From Asterias rubens (lineage: Eukaryota > Echinodermata > Asteroidea > Forcipulatida > Asteriidae): a stretch of 64,000 nucleotides of DNA. Below, one piece after another: positions 11,929 through 24,326 of this stretch. The position numbers were made by a program, and so were the translations under genes. The notes under the pieces are model-generated. The model was not told the DNA's origin. It ran no database searches and saw only the letters and a list, made by a program, of their open reading frames with translations. Numbering within the stretch: position 1 is the stretch's first letter; every line of letters starts with the position of its first letter. The stretch covers positions 18,437,195 through 18,501,194 of the forward strand of contig NC_047068.1 in the NCBI RefSeq assembly GCF_902459465.1, in the 5' to 3' direction.

Positions 11929-12408
11929 CAGTGTCGCATGCAATTATGTCCTCTATGCAGTACTATCCGGAGGACATTATTGCATATGCAATAACGTTCG
12001 CCGGACGGTTTTGCATATCGTGTCCACCCGGACGCTGCTGCATAATGCAATTGTGTCCGCCGCCCGGACACATGCAGTTGTGTCCGCCCCCGTGCAAAAC
12101 CTTCCTTGCAGTAAATTAAACGCCCTTGGTCGACGGAACACGTTCGCCATTTTTTTTACAAGCTATTAAGTGCATGCCATGGATGACAAGGCAAATGTTC
12201 GGCCGTTGGGTATTCGCTGCAATCATAAAATACGTGAATATTCATGCTGCATACACATATAGATTCAGTGCATGCACGCTCGCTTACGCGCGCACATACA
12301 TGTACAGTCCACCGGACGGTTTTTGCATAGCCCCGGACACGATTGCATTAGCAAAAGTGTCCGGAGCGGGCAGTATTGCATGGCGGACACAATTGCATCT
12401 GACACCGG
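11929..12408. mobile_element. Palindrome-rich element (TGCATATGCA array), unit A
   Basis: About 480 bp whose two ends are inverted repeats built from alternating GTGTCCGG-type and (T)TGCAT(A)ATGCAA-type words at roughly 20-bp steps. The ends resemble each other in inverse (GTGTCNNATGCAATTNTGTCC). There is no ORF of note. A third, inverted copy lies at 54246-54730. It is absent from the older unit remnant at 40121-41183. Confidence 0.7.
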
Positions 12409-12529
12409 TCCAGGTTATTAGCTCGGTTATGAATACCCGATCCACCGAAGAAAAAGCACTGATACAAACACCACAATAAACTATTAATGTAATATTATTT
12501 TTATTAAAATAAGTAATAAAAGTCGATGT

Positions 12530-12665
12530 CGGTCACTCCATACCCATGAGTCACTTCGTACCCAAAATATCACACTCAAGTCACTTCGTACCCAAGTTCG
12601 TACCTCCATCTGACTCTGACTGGTGCCATTTACACTGACTTGGTAACGAGGTGACCGACATTCAT
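12530..12665. repeat. 'agtcacttcgtaccca' repeats closing unit A
   Basis: Several copies of GTCACTTCGTACCCA, with the inverted 'cgaggtgaccgacattc' at the right. Read in reverse this is the GGGTACGA-RK-TGACT motif of the minisatellite at 237-362. Confidence 0.6.
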
Positions 12666-13451
12666 ACAAATGTACATGAAACCTGAATGAAACCTACAGC
12701 TGCAATATTAATCCACATCACAAACTTGTTTGCGCTTGCGCAATGGTATTTGTGAATAGGTCTATGAACTGCTATGTACTAAAAACCCACGCCGCACACT
12801 TGGAACCAAGTCAACAATCAGCAAAATCTCCTCCAACGTGCAATGGCATGTGTCGGGGGGGGGGGTCTTTTATAAACGTATTAAAGGAGGGGTCACAGGT
12901 CGCAGATACTTTTTTAGGGCAGAAAATTGTTTGCACATAAAATGGGTGAAGTATAACACGCCAACAATGTCGGGTGGTATTTATTTTAATTAGGGTTTAC
13001 ATGGTGCTGCGGCGCATCATACAGCAGCCACAGCCCGGAACACCGGGGTGAACTTCTTTCCTTTTCAATGAGTGCACTGGGTTCTTCCCGTTCAACACAT
13101 GGGACCAACGGCTTTACGTCCAATCCGAAGGACGAAACAATGGTTAAATGTCTTGCTTAATGACACAAGTGTCACGGCTGATGCAAGGTTGCGCTCGCCT
13201 ATGATAGGACTCTTCCCGATCCTCTGTGCTGTACATAGATACAGACGAAAGTAAGGCCGCCAGGGTTAATGCAATGGTATGATTTCATGCGTCTGTAACA
13301 AATATTATTATAAAAAAGTATCCGTTTTTGTAAAATGTATTATACATATACATTAATTTATTTATTCACAGTGCAATCATTCAGTGGGTTTCGTGAACTG
13401 GTATGGGGTGAGATAGACGGTGTTTCCGGTGAAATGGATATGGAGACGACA

Positions 13452-13815
13452 TTTAAAGGCACTTGATAGACATTGGTAGTTGTCAAAGACCACTAAATTC
13501 TCAGCTGGGGTTAGCCAACATTATGCATAAAATAGCAAACCTGTGAAAATTTGGGTTCAATTGGTCATTGAATAATGCAACAGAATAACGAAAGCAAAAA
13601 CAGTCTTTGGCATTACTTTTGTGGTGCTTTCAGATGCATAATAAAGAGGCATCAGCTGGAGTATTTTATTACCCCTTTCTCAAAAATTGCATTATACCAG
13701 AGGGCGCCGTTTCACATAATGTTTTATACTATCAACTGCTTTCCATCGCTTGATAACAATTTTTTTATGCGCCAATCACTTTGAGTATTTATCAACAGTG
13801 TCCATTTTGCCTATT
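13452..13815. mobile_element. Diverged E-family element, unit B
   Basis: Counterpart of 1721-2083, nearly identical in sequence. Confidence 0.62.
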
Positions 13816-14555
13816 AAAAAGAACAAACTAGAACAAGACAAAAGTATGATTTTTTTTACACTCGGTATACCTGTTTTTATTATCAACAACGATTTGATCT
13901 GCTTCTCATAAGTGTGATAATGACGACGGTGCCAGCTTGGTTGAGTTTCGTTCATGTATCTGCTTCGAGACAATATTGAATCCCTCTGAAAAACGTATGA
14001 TAGAGGAATATAGGTCAACGGCTTTTTGCAAATTATGTCATATCAATACAAAATTGTATACCCGGACCAAAACTTGTTTCCAAAATAATTATAAAGTAGG
14101 CCTAATGGCGCCAAAATCTATAGCAATTCATGAAAGCAAAAACAACCTTGTTGCGTTACTTTTGTGTGCTTTCTGATACATAATAAAAAAGGCCCCAGTT
14201 TTAAAGTATTGTATTACCCCTTTCTTAAATAATTACATTACTCGAGAGGGAGCCGTTTCCCACGATGAATAATGAACTCCCATTTTATTCTACTAACATT
14301 ATTTCATTATTGAGTTGCCATCGTTGTTAATCGTCAATTTCTAAATAAAATCATTATAATGTAAAAAGGAAAACAGGCTTTATAGCATTGGTTAATAACT
14401 GTACAGATCCCTTCATTAAAATAGTGTTTTATTTTAAACCCATACTCATTTTATATAATTACAATGTATTGTGTTTTAAAATAAAACTTATGTTTGACAT
14501 TGATTAAGAAGTTCAAAATCTTCCGAAGCCATTGCCTTGATCCAAGACAAGATGA

Positions 14556-17500
14556 TCACATTTCAAATGTAAGACCAGTATCCTTAAGCCTCTCCTTGCA
14601 TAGTGCGTCTAGAGCCTCGCTTTGAGATGGGGACAACTGTGCCTTCCAACCACCCTCTTTGCCTGAAATGGATAAAGGGAAAAGGTGCAATACAATGCAA
14701 TTATTGTTCAATTCAATTAAAGACAGTGGACACTATTGGTAATTGTCAAAGACTAGTCTTCACAGTTGGTGCATCTCAACATATGCATAAAATATCAAAC
14801 CTGTGAATATTTCAGCTCAATCGGTCATCAAAGTTGCGAGATAATAATGAAAGAAGAAAACACCCTTGTCACACGAAGTTGTGTGCTTTCTGATGCTTGA
14901 TTTCGAGACCTCAAGTTCTAAACTTGAGGTCTCGAAATCAAATTCGTGGAAAATTACTTCTTTGTCGAAAACTACGCTACGTCACTTCAGAGGGAGCGGT
15001 TTCTCACAATGTTTTATACCATCAACCTTTCCCCATTACTCGTAATCAAGAAAGGTTTTATGATGATAATTATTTTGAGTAATTACCAATAGTGTCCACT
15101 GCCTTTAAACATTTTTTTTTATTTCCATACTCACACTAATAAAAGACAGAATCATCAGGACATTATGGATAGTAGTGCAATGGGAGGCTTTGGAACGCTA
15201 GGTGGCAGCAGAACAATGGATTTTACCTGGTACGTCTGCTGTCACCAAGCGTCCCAAAGTCGCTAATTTGTACAGATGATGCCCAAGATTACTAATGGGG
15301 CAGAAACATGTCATTTACATGAGGAGGGCTACATCCTACACTGGATGAAGATGATGATGAATGTCAAAAAATAGCGACAACATTAAGACCAGCTTAGAGC
15401 AGAGCAAAGCGAGAGCTGTAGGGAGCGGTCTACAACACAAGTTTCAGCGCTTTAACACATAAACATTGGTTTATAGTCTTACCCTTTCTCATAAATGACT
15501 TTCCATCTGCAATCTTGCCAAACAATTGAGCAATAAGAGTGTCTGGATTAGTCATAGGGTTATTCTTCATGCTCTCAAAGCTGCAGTGATCGGTAATGGC
15601 GTCTATGATTTCATCTGAGAAGGATTTCCCAAGGAACTCACTGATTTGCTTCACCGTCCCACGAAGGTCCTTATAGGATTGTAAGACAAAAACAAAAAAC
15701 AGTGTTCAAATCAACAGGGTTAAAAACAACTTCACTGGCTCCCTATCTCTCAACGAATCATCTTCGAGCTGATGCTCCTTGTCCACAAAGCACTCAACGG
15801 CAAGGCTCCCAACTACATGAATATTATCTCGGAACTACTTCAAGTTAACACTCCGTCAAGGAATCTTTGACCATGTTGCTTCTCTTCATTGAACCTAGGC
15901 TACCCACAGACGGTCAGTCAAAAATGCAATCGAAAATCTCCTCGGTAGAGTTAATGTGCTTTTCCAAGTCCATGGGTTCATCATGTATACTTTTAAATTG
16001 TACTATTCCTTTAAAACCCACCTTCTTCATGTCTTTAAACTGAAGCACTAAGACGTGATCTTCATTCCTCTTCTCCCAGAACTTCAGAATGTGATCCCAC
16101 CAACTGCCGAACGGAACTTGAAAATAAGAATATCAGATCGTTATTGTTACGGTCGTTTCATGTTCATATTTATACTAATGTGACAAAAACCGTTTGACAA
16201 CAGACCTCATTACTGAATAGGTCACAGTTTGTTTGTTCATGTTTTTTCATTTTTCAGAAGAATGGAAAATCGAAAATCTACCTCGCGGTTGTAGAACTAG
16301 CAAGACAAGTTCTCAAAAGAAAATCTACCCAGCCAGTAGATACAAAGGCAAACCAAAACATAGAACCACCTTGTATTACTTACGGGTGTTCTTCAGGAAT
16401 CTCTCAAATACGTCATCAAATTGGTAATTCCTGTGAGGTGCTGTAAGATTTCCGTGATGAAAGAAAGACACAATGGTGTCTTTAGGATTCCTGATGACGT
16501 AGACCATCTTAATCTTCTTCTCCCATACTTGAGGAGGTAGTAGTTGGCTTGGAAGATGAGACTTGATAAATCGAGGAGTGGACCTTGGCATATTGGCTAC
16601 CATCTTATCACTCCTTGGCATCTAAAGAAGAAACACATTTTTTAATAGGCCTATCCATAAAAGTGAAGTAACAAAATGCCCTTTTCGAAACAACGGCTGC
16701 GGCTTTGGATTCAGCTTCAGGCTCCGTCTGAAGCCCCGAGCCCCAAGCATGTACGCAAAGCACGCGCAATAAAATAGGGAGGTTTAGCTGGGCGTTACGC
16801 GAGCAAAAATGAACGCGAACATCAGACAAATTATTGTTTTGTTAAAATCTCACGTTTTTAGCATCCGTGAAGTTACCATTTTTTACGTCGGTACGTACGT
16901 GCAGCAGACGTCAAACGTGAGCATGAAATACTAGCCCAAAGTGGTGACGTCACCTCAAAACCATACCATTTTCTGACGATCATGTTCATGTTCACGTATT
17001 TGCTCGAGTAACGTGCAGCTAAATCTCCCTCCAGCTACACGTTACGCGAGCAAAAAACGTGAACGTCAAAACATTGTGACGTATTTAATATAATATGTTA
17101 AAGGCAGTGGACACTATTGGTAATTACTCAACATAATTATGAGCACAAAACCTTACTTGGTAATGGGTAATGGGGAAAGGTTGATGGTATAAAACATTGT
17201 TAAAAACGGCTCCCTCTGAAGTGCCATAGTTTTCGGGAAAGAAGTAATTTTCCACCAATTTGATTTCGAGACCTCAGATTGAGAATTTGAGGTCTCGAAA
17301 TCAACCATCTAAACGCGCACAACTTCGTGTGACAAGGGTGTTTTTTCTATCATTATTATCTCGCAACTTTGACCACCAATTGAGCATGTTGAGATACACC
17401 AAATCAGAAGACTGGTCTTTGACAATTACCAATAGTGTCCAATGTCTTTAAGTAGTCTACACATTGTTACGTGTTTTGAGAAGCCAATTGAAGGCAACGA

Positions 17501-20500
17501 CAAGTCACCACGTAAACTAATGTAGTGCATTTTTTAGTAATTTTATTTACTAATTCGCGTCTACTTTACCTCTGGGTGCGCTGCACCAGCGCGGGTCATC
17601 TCTAAGAATGGAACTCTAAGCATTGTGTGTTTCTTATTTACTTCCTCAATGTTCCCATCGTGAAGTATAGTGGACATTATCTCTTGCGTCCACGTGGTTC
17701 CTTTATTAGGCGGGGAAAAAAGACCAACCAAAACCAAAGTCAAGAATAAGTAAAACGAGGAGGAAAAAATGAAAGGCACCGGACACGTTCTATTGATGTC
17801 ATAGACATTTCTGCTTTGAATGGTGAAAGTGCAACTGCAAGATGGCCGCCTAATTGTCTTGCTAACTTGTGAAATGCTTACACCTGAGCATTTTTGTCCT
17901 GCTACAGTGAGCACGAAATTTGCTTACCGTTAAGCAGCCTATGACATTGGGCCATGTTGCCCAGACTAAAAATCCTTTTGTTTTATACTTTGTCAATTTG
18001 TTCGGGGGTCGTCAGGGTTATCCTGCTTCTTTAATTTCGTGTATACTGTACAAATTATTTGATGTAATTCTTTTCAATCTTTTTATTATCTCCTTTGTTG
18101 AGGTTTTGAGGAAATAGATAAATAACAAATAAAAAACCATACACCTTATGCTATACCTGATTTAGGGTAAGTAACAATGAACACGTCATCTTCTCGAATT
18201 TCAAACGTCTTGAGATCGTCCATGGTGCTTTTTAACGTATCTACATCAAGATGAACTCCTTCATACTCGTACGTATCAAAACCTTTTGCATCTTCTTGTT
18301 TCACATTGGCAAATACTGCCATCACTGAAGGAGAAATAAATAATACATGTTAAATTTGCATCGGGGATAAAGAATATTAAATAGTCTGTGTACTTTTGTA
18401 TATTAAAGAAGGTTGAATAAAATTCCTCCTCTAGGGGAAAAACACAAATTCTGTAATATTACTTTAATTTTTTCCCCACAGAACTCCACAGGGGCTGCGT
18501 GTTAAGTATATTACACTATACAGTGCTCACAAACATCGGTTTAAGGGTAAAAAAAAATATAACTAAGAAACAAATACTAAGGTTTGCGATGTGACACCAT
18601 TTACTTATACCATTTTAGCCTACTATACAAATAAATAAAAACGTATAATTTCATTTATGTAATTTCACAGAAGAGTGCAAAGTACAAACGAAGAACGATA
18701 AAAACATACACATACACATTGTACTGTGATGGATTATAACAAGTATCTGAATTACTATCAGGTTATCTCCTTGATGCCACAATTAAACAACCGACAATAT
18801 CTATNNNNNNNNNNNNNNNNNNNNNNNNNNNNNNNNNNNNNNNNNNNNNNNNNNNNNNNNNNNNNNNNNNNNNNNNNNNNNNNNNNNNNNNNNNNNNNNN
18901 NNNNNNNNNNNNNNNNNNNNNNNNNNNNNNNNNNNNNNNNNNNNNNNNNNNNNNNNNNNNNNNNNNNNNNNNNNNNNNNNNNNNNNNNNNNNNNNNNNNN
19001 NNNNNNNNNNNNNNNNNNNNNNNNNNNNNNNNNNNNNNNNNNNNNNNNNNNNNNNNNNNNNNNNNNNNNNNNNNNNNNNNNNNNNNNNNNNNNNNNNNNN
19101 NNNNNNNNNNNNNNNNNNNNNNNNNNNNNNNNNNNNNNNNNNNNNNNNNNNNNNNNNNNNNNNNNNNNNNNNNNNNNNNNNNNNNNNNNNNNNNNNNNNN
19201 NNNNNNNNNNNNNNNNNNNNNNNNNNNNNNNNNNNNNNNNNNNNNNNNNNNNNNNNNNNNNNNNNNNNNNNNNNNNNNNNNNNNNNNNNNNNNNNNNNNN
19301 NNNNTAAAGAACCAGACAATATCTATTAAAGGCGGTCGGGACATTTTAATTAAACACGGCTTTATATACAGCACCAAAATATGAAAAATAATTAAACTTA
19401 AGTCACCTGGAAATATAATTTTTTTTCTTTCAACATAAGAGTATATGCTTACGAACAATAAAACATTTTTTTAGTAATTGTTTGTCACGATTATAATGTT
19501 TAAAATATATTAAAGTTGTTTGAGGGGCTGACTCGCCTACCCCTTTTGGTGACGTCAATCGAGGCAGAGTTTGCCTGCAATGCGTATAGTAAACCACGTG
19601 CAAAAGTACATGTACGTCCAGTCGTGAGTTGGTACAATTTAAAAAAGTGTTTTTTCTGCTTCAGCGCAATACACCTGGTCGGCATTGCCGGAAAAAACAA
19701 TTTTTTTTTGTGAAAACGTACAAACTCACGACTTGTCCGTACATGTACTTGCAATTGTGTTTACTCTACGCATTACAGGCAAAGTCTGCCTCGATTGACT
19801 CACGAACAGCGCCCTCTCGGGTCGGGTCTACTCTTAAATTTGTAAATAACATAGAACTGATTGTTTAAAACCGTAGTTACTGTTTATTCACTTCCACTCA
19901 GCAAAACACATATATTAGTGACAAAAGCTTATTTTGAAAAAAATACCACGTCCAGGTGACTGTAAAACTTGCAGAGTGGCACTGACCCCCACTTACTGAC
20001 GTCCCTAAATACCAGGGATGTAGCGATATAGCGCAAAATGTAATGACTGGAACTAGTTGTCTGTAATATTGCCTCATGTGACCATTTGGGAGAAGGAAAA
20101 CCTGAGGGAAGGAATCCTTTCGTCATCATGGTGTGACATGGCCTGAGAATAATTCCCATGAGAACTTGATTGATTGCTTTCATAGACCATGTGAACTTTG
20201 TTTACAATAGTGTGACTTAAATTCTTTGTGTATTATGGCAGCACAATACTGCAACAGGGTCATAATTTATGGGAAACTTGGCATTTTGTGTATAATTTCC
20301 AGATAAATCCCGGACAAGTTTTGAGATGTGCCCCCTTTCATCATATCAAAATTGATAAAAATTAGACGGTGCAATCTCCATAAAGATTTTATGATTCTTT
20401 CATTAGGCTGTGTACAAATCGTCCTGCAGGAAGGAAGTCCATGCTCTGTGGCTCTTTTGTAAACATGTGATGTCACAGGTCACACCGTCTATTGCAAGAT

Positions 20501-20825
20501 GACTGTTGTGATAAACTACACATAAGACTGGTACAAGTTTACACTACTTGTTTATTCATAACAATTTATGGATCATGCATGCTCAACGGCTCAACCAATG
20601 CGGACGTCACGTACTCACAGCATACTCGCAGACCTCCATGCTCACAACCAGCAACCCAACGGGTTCAAGCAAAATAATGTGTCATTTACAACAATTGGGT
20701 CTCCAACCTGTTATAAACATTAGTAATATTTACATTTCAGCGATCCGGCTATTGCCAATGCCCATACCATAGCAATTTTGGAACCAGTACTCACTTTTCT
20801 GTTGTATGTCTTGAGGGGAAGCCAT
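14556..20825 (-). CDS. Cytosolic sulfotransferase B (SULT1-like), 7 exons
   Basis: Tandem sister of SULT A with the same predicted PAPS-dependent role. Exons 5' to 3': 20825-20795, 18324-18157, 17700-17570, 16621-16384, 16116-16022, 15669-15483, 14662-14556. All phases match gene A and every exon length is the same, giving 318 codons. Amino-acid differences from A include VFANV and HLDVD in exon 2, HTMLRV and MTRAG in exon 3, PPQVW in exon 4, and TLIAQLFGK in exon 6. The PAPS-binding and catalytic motifs are unchanged. Intron 1 holds the 500-N gap. The exon 4 acceptor is TAG instead of CAG. It looks functional. Confidence 0.9.
14717..15108. mobile_element. E-family element with central palindrome, unit B
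   Basis: Counterpart of 2987-3378, in intron 6 of SULT B. Confidence 0.83.
15727..15960 (+). pseudogene. CR1/L2-type LINE ORF2 fragment, unit B
   Basis: Same LHWLPISQRI fragment as at 4290-4520, in intron 5 of SULT B; here it reads ELMLLVHKAL. Confidence 0.75.
16775..17082. mobile_element. 'gttacgcgagcaaa' foldback element, unit B
   Basis: Counterpart of 5336-5640 in intron 3. This copy keeps 'cgttacgcgagcaaa' at the left arm where unit A has 'cgttacgggagcaaa'. Confidence 0.6.
17098..17451. mobile_element. E-family element, unit B, intron 3
   Basis: Counterpart of 5656-6008. The central palindrome is 'gatttcgagacctcagattgag' facing its near complement. Confidence 0.82.
18805..19304. other. 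Assembly gap of exactly 500 N
   Basis: Placeholder gap in intron 1 of SULT B. The 24 bases before it and the bases after it both match the same stretch of unit A (7340-7365), so the two flanks overlap and the gap probably hides no missing sequence. Confidence 0.97.
19401..19962. mobile_element. Kolobok-like short element, unit B
   Basis: Counterpart of 7441-8013, with many single-base indels including in the right TTAA flank, which appears here as TGTAA. Confidence 0.75.
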
Positions 20826-20971
20826 TGTTGCTCTTTGGTTGGTGTTCTATCTCTTGTGTGCAAGATCAAGGAAGTGAGTGCGATGTAGAACCTCTGACGA
20901 GTGAGTGCTCGTAATTTGCTTGTTTATTATACCAATTCTACCTCAAATGATTATACACCCATCCGATGCGT

Positions 20972-20983
20972 GCCTTATTTATA
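20972..20983 (-). promoter_or_regulatory. TATA box of SULT B
   Basis: TATAAATAAGGC on the minus strand, the same position relative to exon 1 as in unit A. Confidence 0.58.
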
Positions 20984-21745
20984 CCTCCCTGCACGTACAC
21001 CGTACCTCTGTCACCCGCATTACATAATACCATGTGATTATTACAATGTGAGCCGTACCTCTGCTCTGCTCTGCGCTGCACCGACTTCATTCAAACAACC
21101 GTATAGCTGTATTGTGGAGCGAACAAGATTTCTTTCTTTATAGAAATGTGCACCGACGTAAAAATTATAGGCATTCTGTATCTGTGTTTGATTGGTCCAA
21201 GCATGGAGCTATACAAAAAGTCCGGGGTGACGTGGTCCGAGGTGACTTGCTGCTACCACGTCACCTCGGACTCACGGCCTTGCGGTGACGTCTGCATACG
21301 GGCGGATCTAGGTGAAAGGTGTAAATGAACGGGGATTGGACCTCGTAGTGTGTACCTCAGATGTTCGGGCTACCTTTCACCTAGATCCATACGCACACGA
21401 TCGAAAGTGCGCTGCAAAAAGGTCCCCTCGGACAAAACACAGATATGGAAAGCTTGCGTCACTGCACTGCATGCTATCCAGTGAAAGTATCCGATGATAG
21501 CCCCCTGCATCGACCCCTTCCAACATAAAAGCATTACCCAACCACTAACAAACCTTTTTTTTTCTTCCCTGGTACCCACACCTCGAGACAGTGACTAATA
21601 CTGTGTATTGGCCTCAATGTATTAACAATGTTGTAGTTGGTAGGGCGTAAGCGGCAACCGAGTCTGAGTTACATTTCAAGTATTATTATAATAGGTTCAT
21701 GACATCGAAGGTATTCGAGGGCCTACACTTATCTTCAACATTTAA

Positions 21746-23780
21746 AGTCACCTGGAAATAGATTTTTTTTTCTTCAACATTGTAGTACATGTTTCTGAAC
21801 AATAAAATAATTTTTGGAGTAATTGTTGTTCACGATTTATGTTTACAAAAATTAGTAAAGTTGTGTGGGGGTGACTCCCGCCTACCCCTTTTGTGAAATC
21901 AATCGAGGCAGAGTTTGCCTCGATCGAACATCAAACACACGAGTCGTAAGTATTGTACGTTTCGAAAAATGGTTTTTCTCTTGCATTTTCAGGCAATGTC
22001 GACCAGGTGTATTGCTGCTGGGTGCAGCAAAACACTAAAGATCGGTCAGTTTGCAGCACATGAGACTAGTGTGCATCTGCTCAACGCCTTTCACGGCGAC
22101 CCGTTCACACGGGAAATTCCCTTCAATTCACACACTCGGAGACATTTTCATCAGTTTAAGAAAGTGATTTGTTAACCTTACAAAGTCGCTCGCATCGTAT
22201 AGTATATATATTCCTCTTTCGAAACAGTACCCTTTTTATATAAAATAGAGCCGTAAAGAGGGGCACTTTTTGATTGAAAAAGATGCATTTTGGACTAAAT
22301 AATCGTTTCCTATGGAGGTCACACACATTTTGTAATTTTTTGCGGGGTTGTCCCACTAAATTCAAGCGGCAAACTCGCTAGCATCTCGCACCACCAGAAG
22401 TCGCATGGTTTTTGAAACGAGATGAAATAAGCTTTCCATCCATGTTACATTTTTGTGATTGGTGGACTGCAAAAAGGGGCACTTTTTGTGTCAAATCATG
22501 AAGTCCGTTAGAGATTGCACCCCCCATAGTCTGGACTACGAGCCGTATGGATAGTGTTATGTGGCGGAAAGCTAGACCTCTTCATACCGCGCAAAGCACA
22601 AACATCGTTTAATCGGAAGCAGAATACGTCGTTTGGCAAAGCTTTTTGCTGTTTTAATCCATCGTTCTTTATGCCTCAACAATAAATTTATATCTAAGAA
22701 GCATTTTGGTTCAACAATGTAGCGTTTTTAATGTCCAAAGGTATATTTGAATCGTGGAATTTTGTGCTTTTCTTCGACTCGAAAATCACTCGACGTGGCT
22801 GGAATACTACATTTAGTTAATAGGGGTGTTTTTTGCAGAATATGTGGTGGGCATGCCAAAAATGCTAATACTTCGTTAACAAAGTTGCCAAAAATATGGG
22901 ACTACATAAAAAATCATTCAACACATTAGTAGAAGGGTCCCATGTAATTTTTTTGTTAAATGATGTACAGAAATATCTTGACGAATCAATTTAGTTTGTT
23001 GTGTAACATTAAACAATTTTTGTCATTGTTTATGTAAACTATGTTCAATATTTCTGTATAATCTACTCTACATTATGCGACTTTCAATTAAACTGATTTA
23101 TTACTCCTACTAACTGCAATGTTTTTGTTTTAAATAAACCTTGTGCTTCCTGCCACTTCTTACGAAGTCTAGAAGTTTGATCCCCTAAAATGTAAATGAA
23201 TTGTTCCATTCCCGGCTGTGCACTCAAGCCGTTACACAGTCGGCTCACACACAGTGGAGGGATTGTCTGCTCAAAACGGGGCCAAAGTTCTTCATACATG
23301 TATGTCTTTTCTAGCGCTGTGCATGCAGCAAACACTTCGAGCCGTGGTGCTTCGAGAATCCGGAATACACTACACATTTTTACATGAAGAGAAAAGTTCT
23401 TTTCTAAAACATGACGCCATCCTAACAATTTTTCCAGCTAGTGGGGAAGTCAAAGAAGGTACCTGAAAGACGTAACGAACCTAAAGGAGCATTTGCCTAA
23501 CGTGTAAAAAAAAATCAGATATTGTTTTTAACTTTGAGGGCATGTTTTTAGCTTGCGCCAAGCGTCACTATCTTGTGTTGGTACTGCATGCGAATTCATC
23601 GCGCCTCGATTGACGTCACGAACAGCACCCTCTTGGGTCGGGCTCATTTTCAAATTTGTAAACAACATGGAAACTAATTTTTTTAAACCTTAGTTAATTG
23701 TTTATTCATATTCCATTCATCAAAACACATATTTTAGTGAGAAAAGCTTTATTTTGACAAAATACCACTTCCAGGTGACT
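21746..23780 (+). mobile_element. Longer Kolobok-like element, unit B
   Basis: Counterpart of 9807-11860, TTAA-flanked, with the THAP start MSTRCIAAGCSKT near 21994. The left half carries many indels; the right half is almost identical to unit A. Confidence 0.73.
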
Positions 23781-23846
23781 TTAATAAAAAAGCATTTGCA
23801 CAGCATTTGTAAGGCGCACTTTCTCTTTGTAAGCATTCAAAGGCGC

Positions 23847-24326
23847 CAGTGTCGCATGCAATTATGTCCTCTATGCAGTACTATCCGGAGGACATTATTG
23901 CATATGCAATAACGTTCGCCGGACGGTTTTGCATATCGTGTCCACCCGGACGCTGCTGCATAATGCAATTGTGTCCGCCGCCCGGACACATGCAGTTGTG
24001 TCCGCCCCCGTGCAAAACCTTCCTTGCAGTAAATTAAACGCCCTTGGTCGACGGAACACGTTCGCCATTTTTTTTACAAGCTATTAAGTGCATGCCATGG
24101 ATGACAAGGCAAATGTTCGGCCGTTGGGTATTCGCTGCAATCATAAAATACGTGAATATTCATGCTGCATACACATATAGATTCAGTGCATGCACGCTCG
24201 CTTACGCGCGCACATACATGTACAGTCCACCGGACGGTTTTTGCATAGCCCCGGACACGATTGCATTAGCAAAAGTGTCCGGAGCGGGCAGTATTGCATG
24301 GCGGACACAATTGCATCTGACACCGG
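23847..24326. mobile_element. Palindrome-rich element (TGCATATGCA array), unit B
   Basis: Counterpart of 11929-12408, essentially identical. Confidence 0.7.

Larger units (their letters stand above)
866..12730. repeat. Tandem unit A of the sulfotransferase array (11.9 kb)
   Basis: First of three near-identical direct repeats. The shared sequence starts at TGCGCTTGCGCAATGG and ends ...CACATCACAAACTTGTT just before the next start at 12731. To the left of 866 the sequence is unlike the unit B and C junctions, so 866 is the array's left border. The unit holds one minus-strand SULT gene, LINE relics, foldback elements, two Kolobok-like elements and a palindrome-rich element. It alone has a 132-bp insertion (895-1026). 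Confidence 0.93.

Noticed and set aside
12126-12479. 117-codon plus-strand ORF, repeated at 24044-24397
   Set aside because: It runs through the palindrome-rich element; composition and lack of any motif argue against coding.
18726-19458. Long frames across the N gap
   Set aside because: They consist almost wholly of unknown residues.
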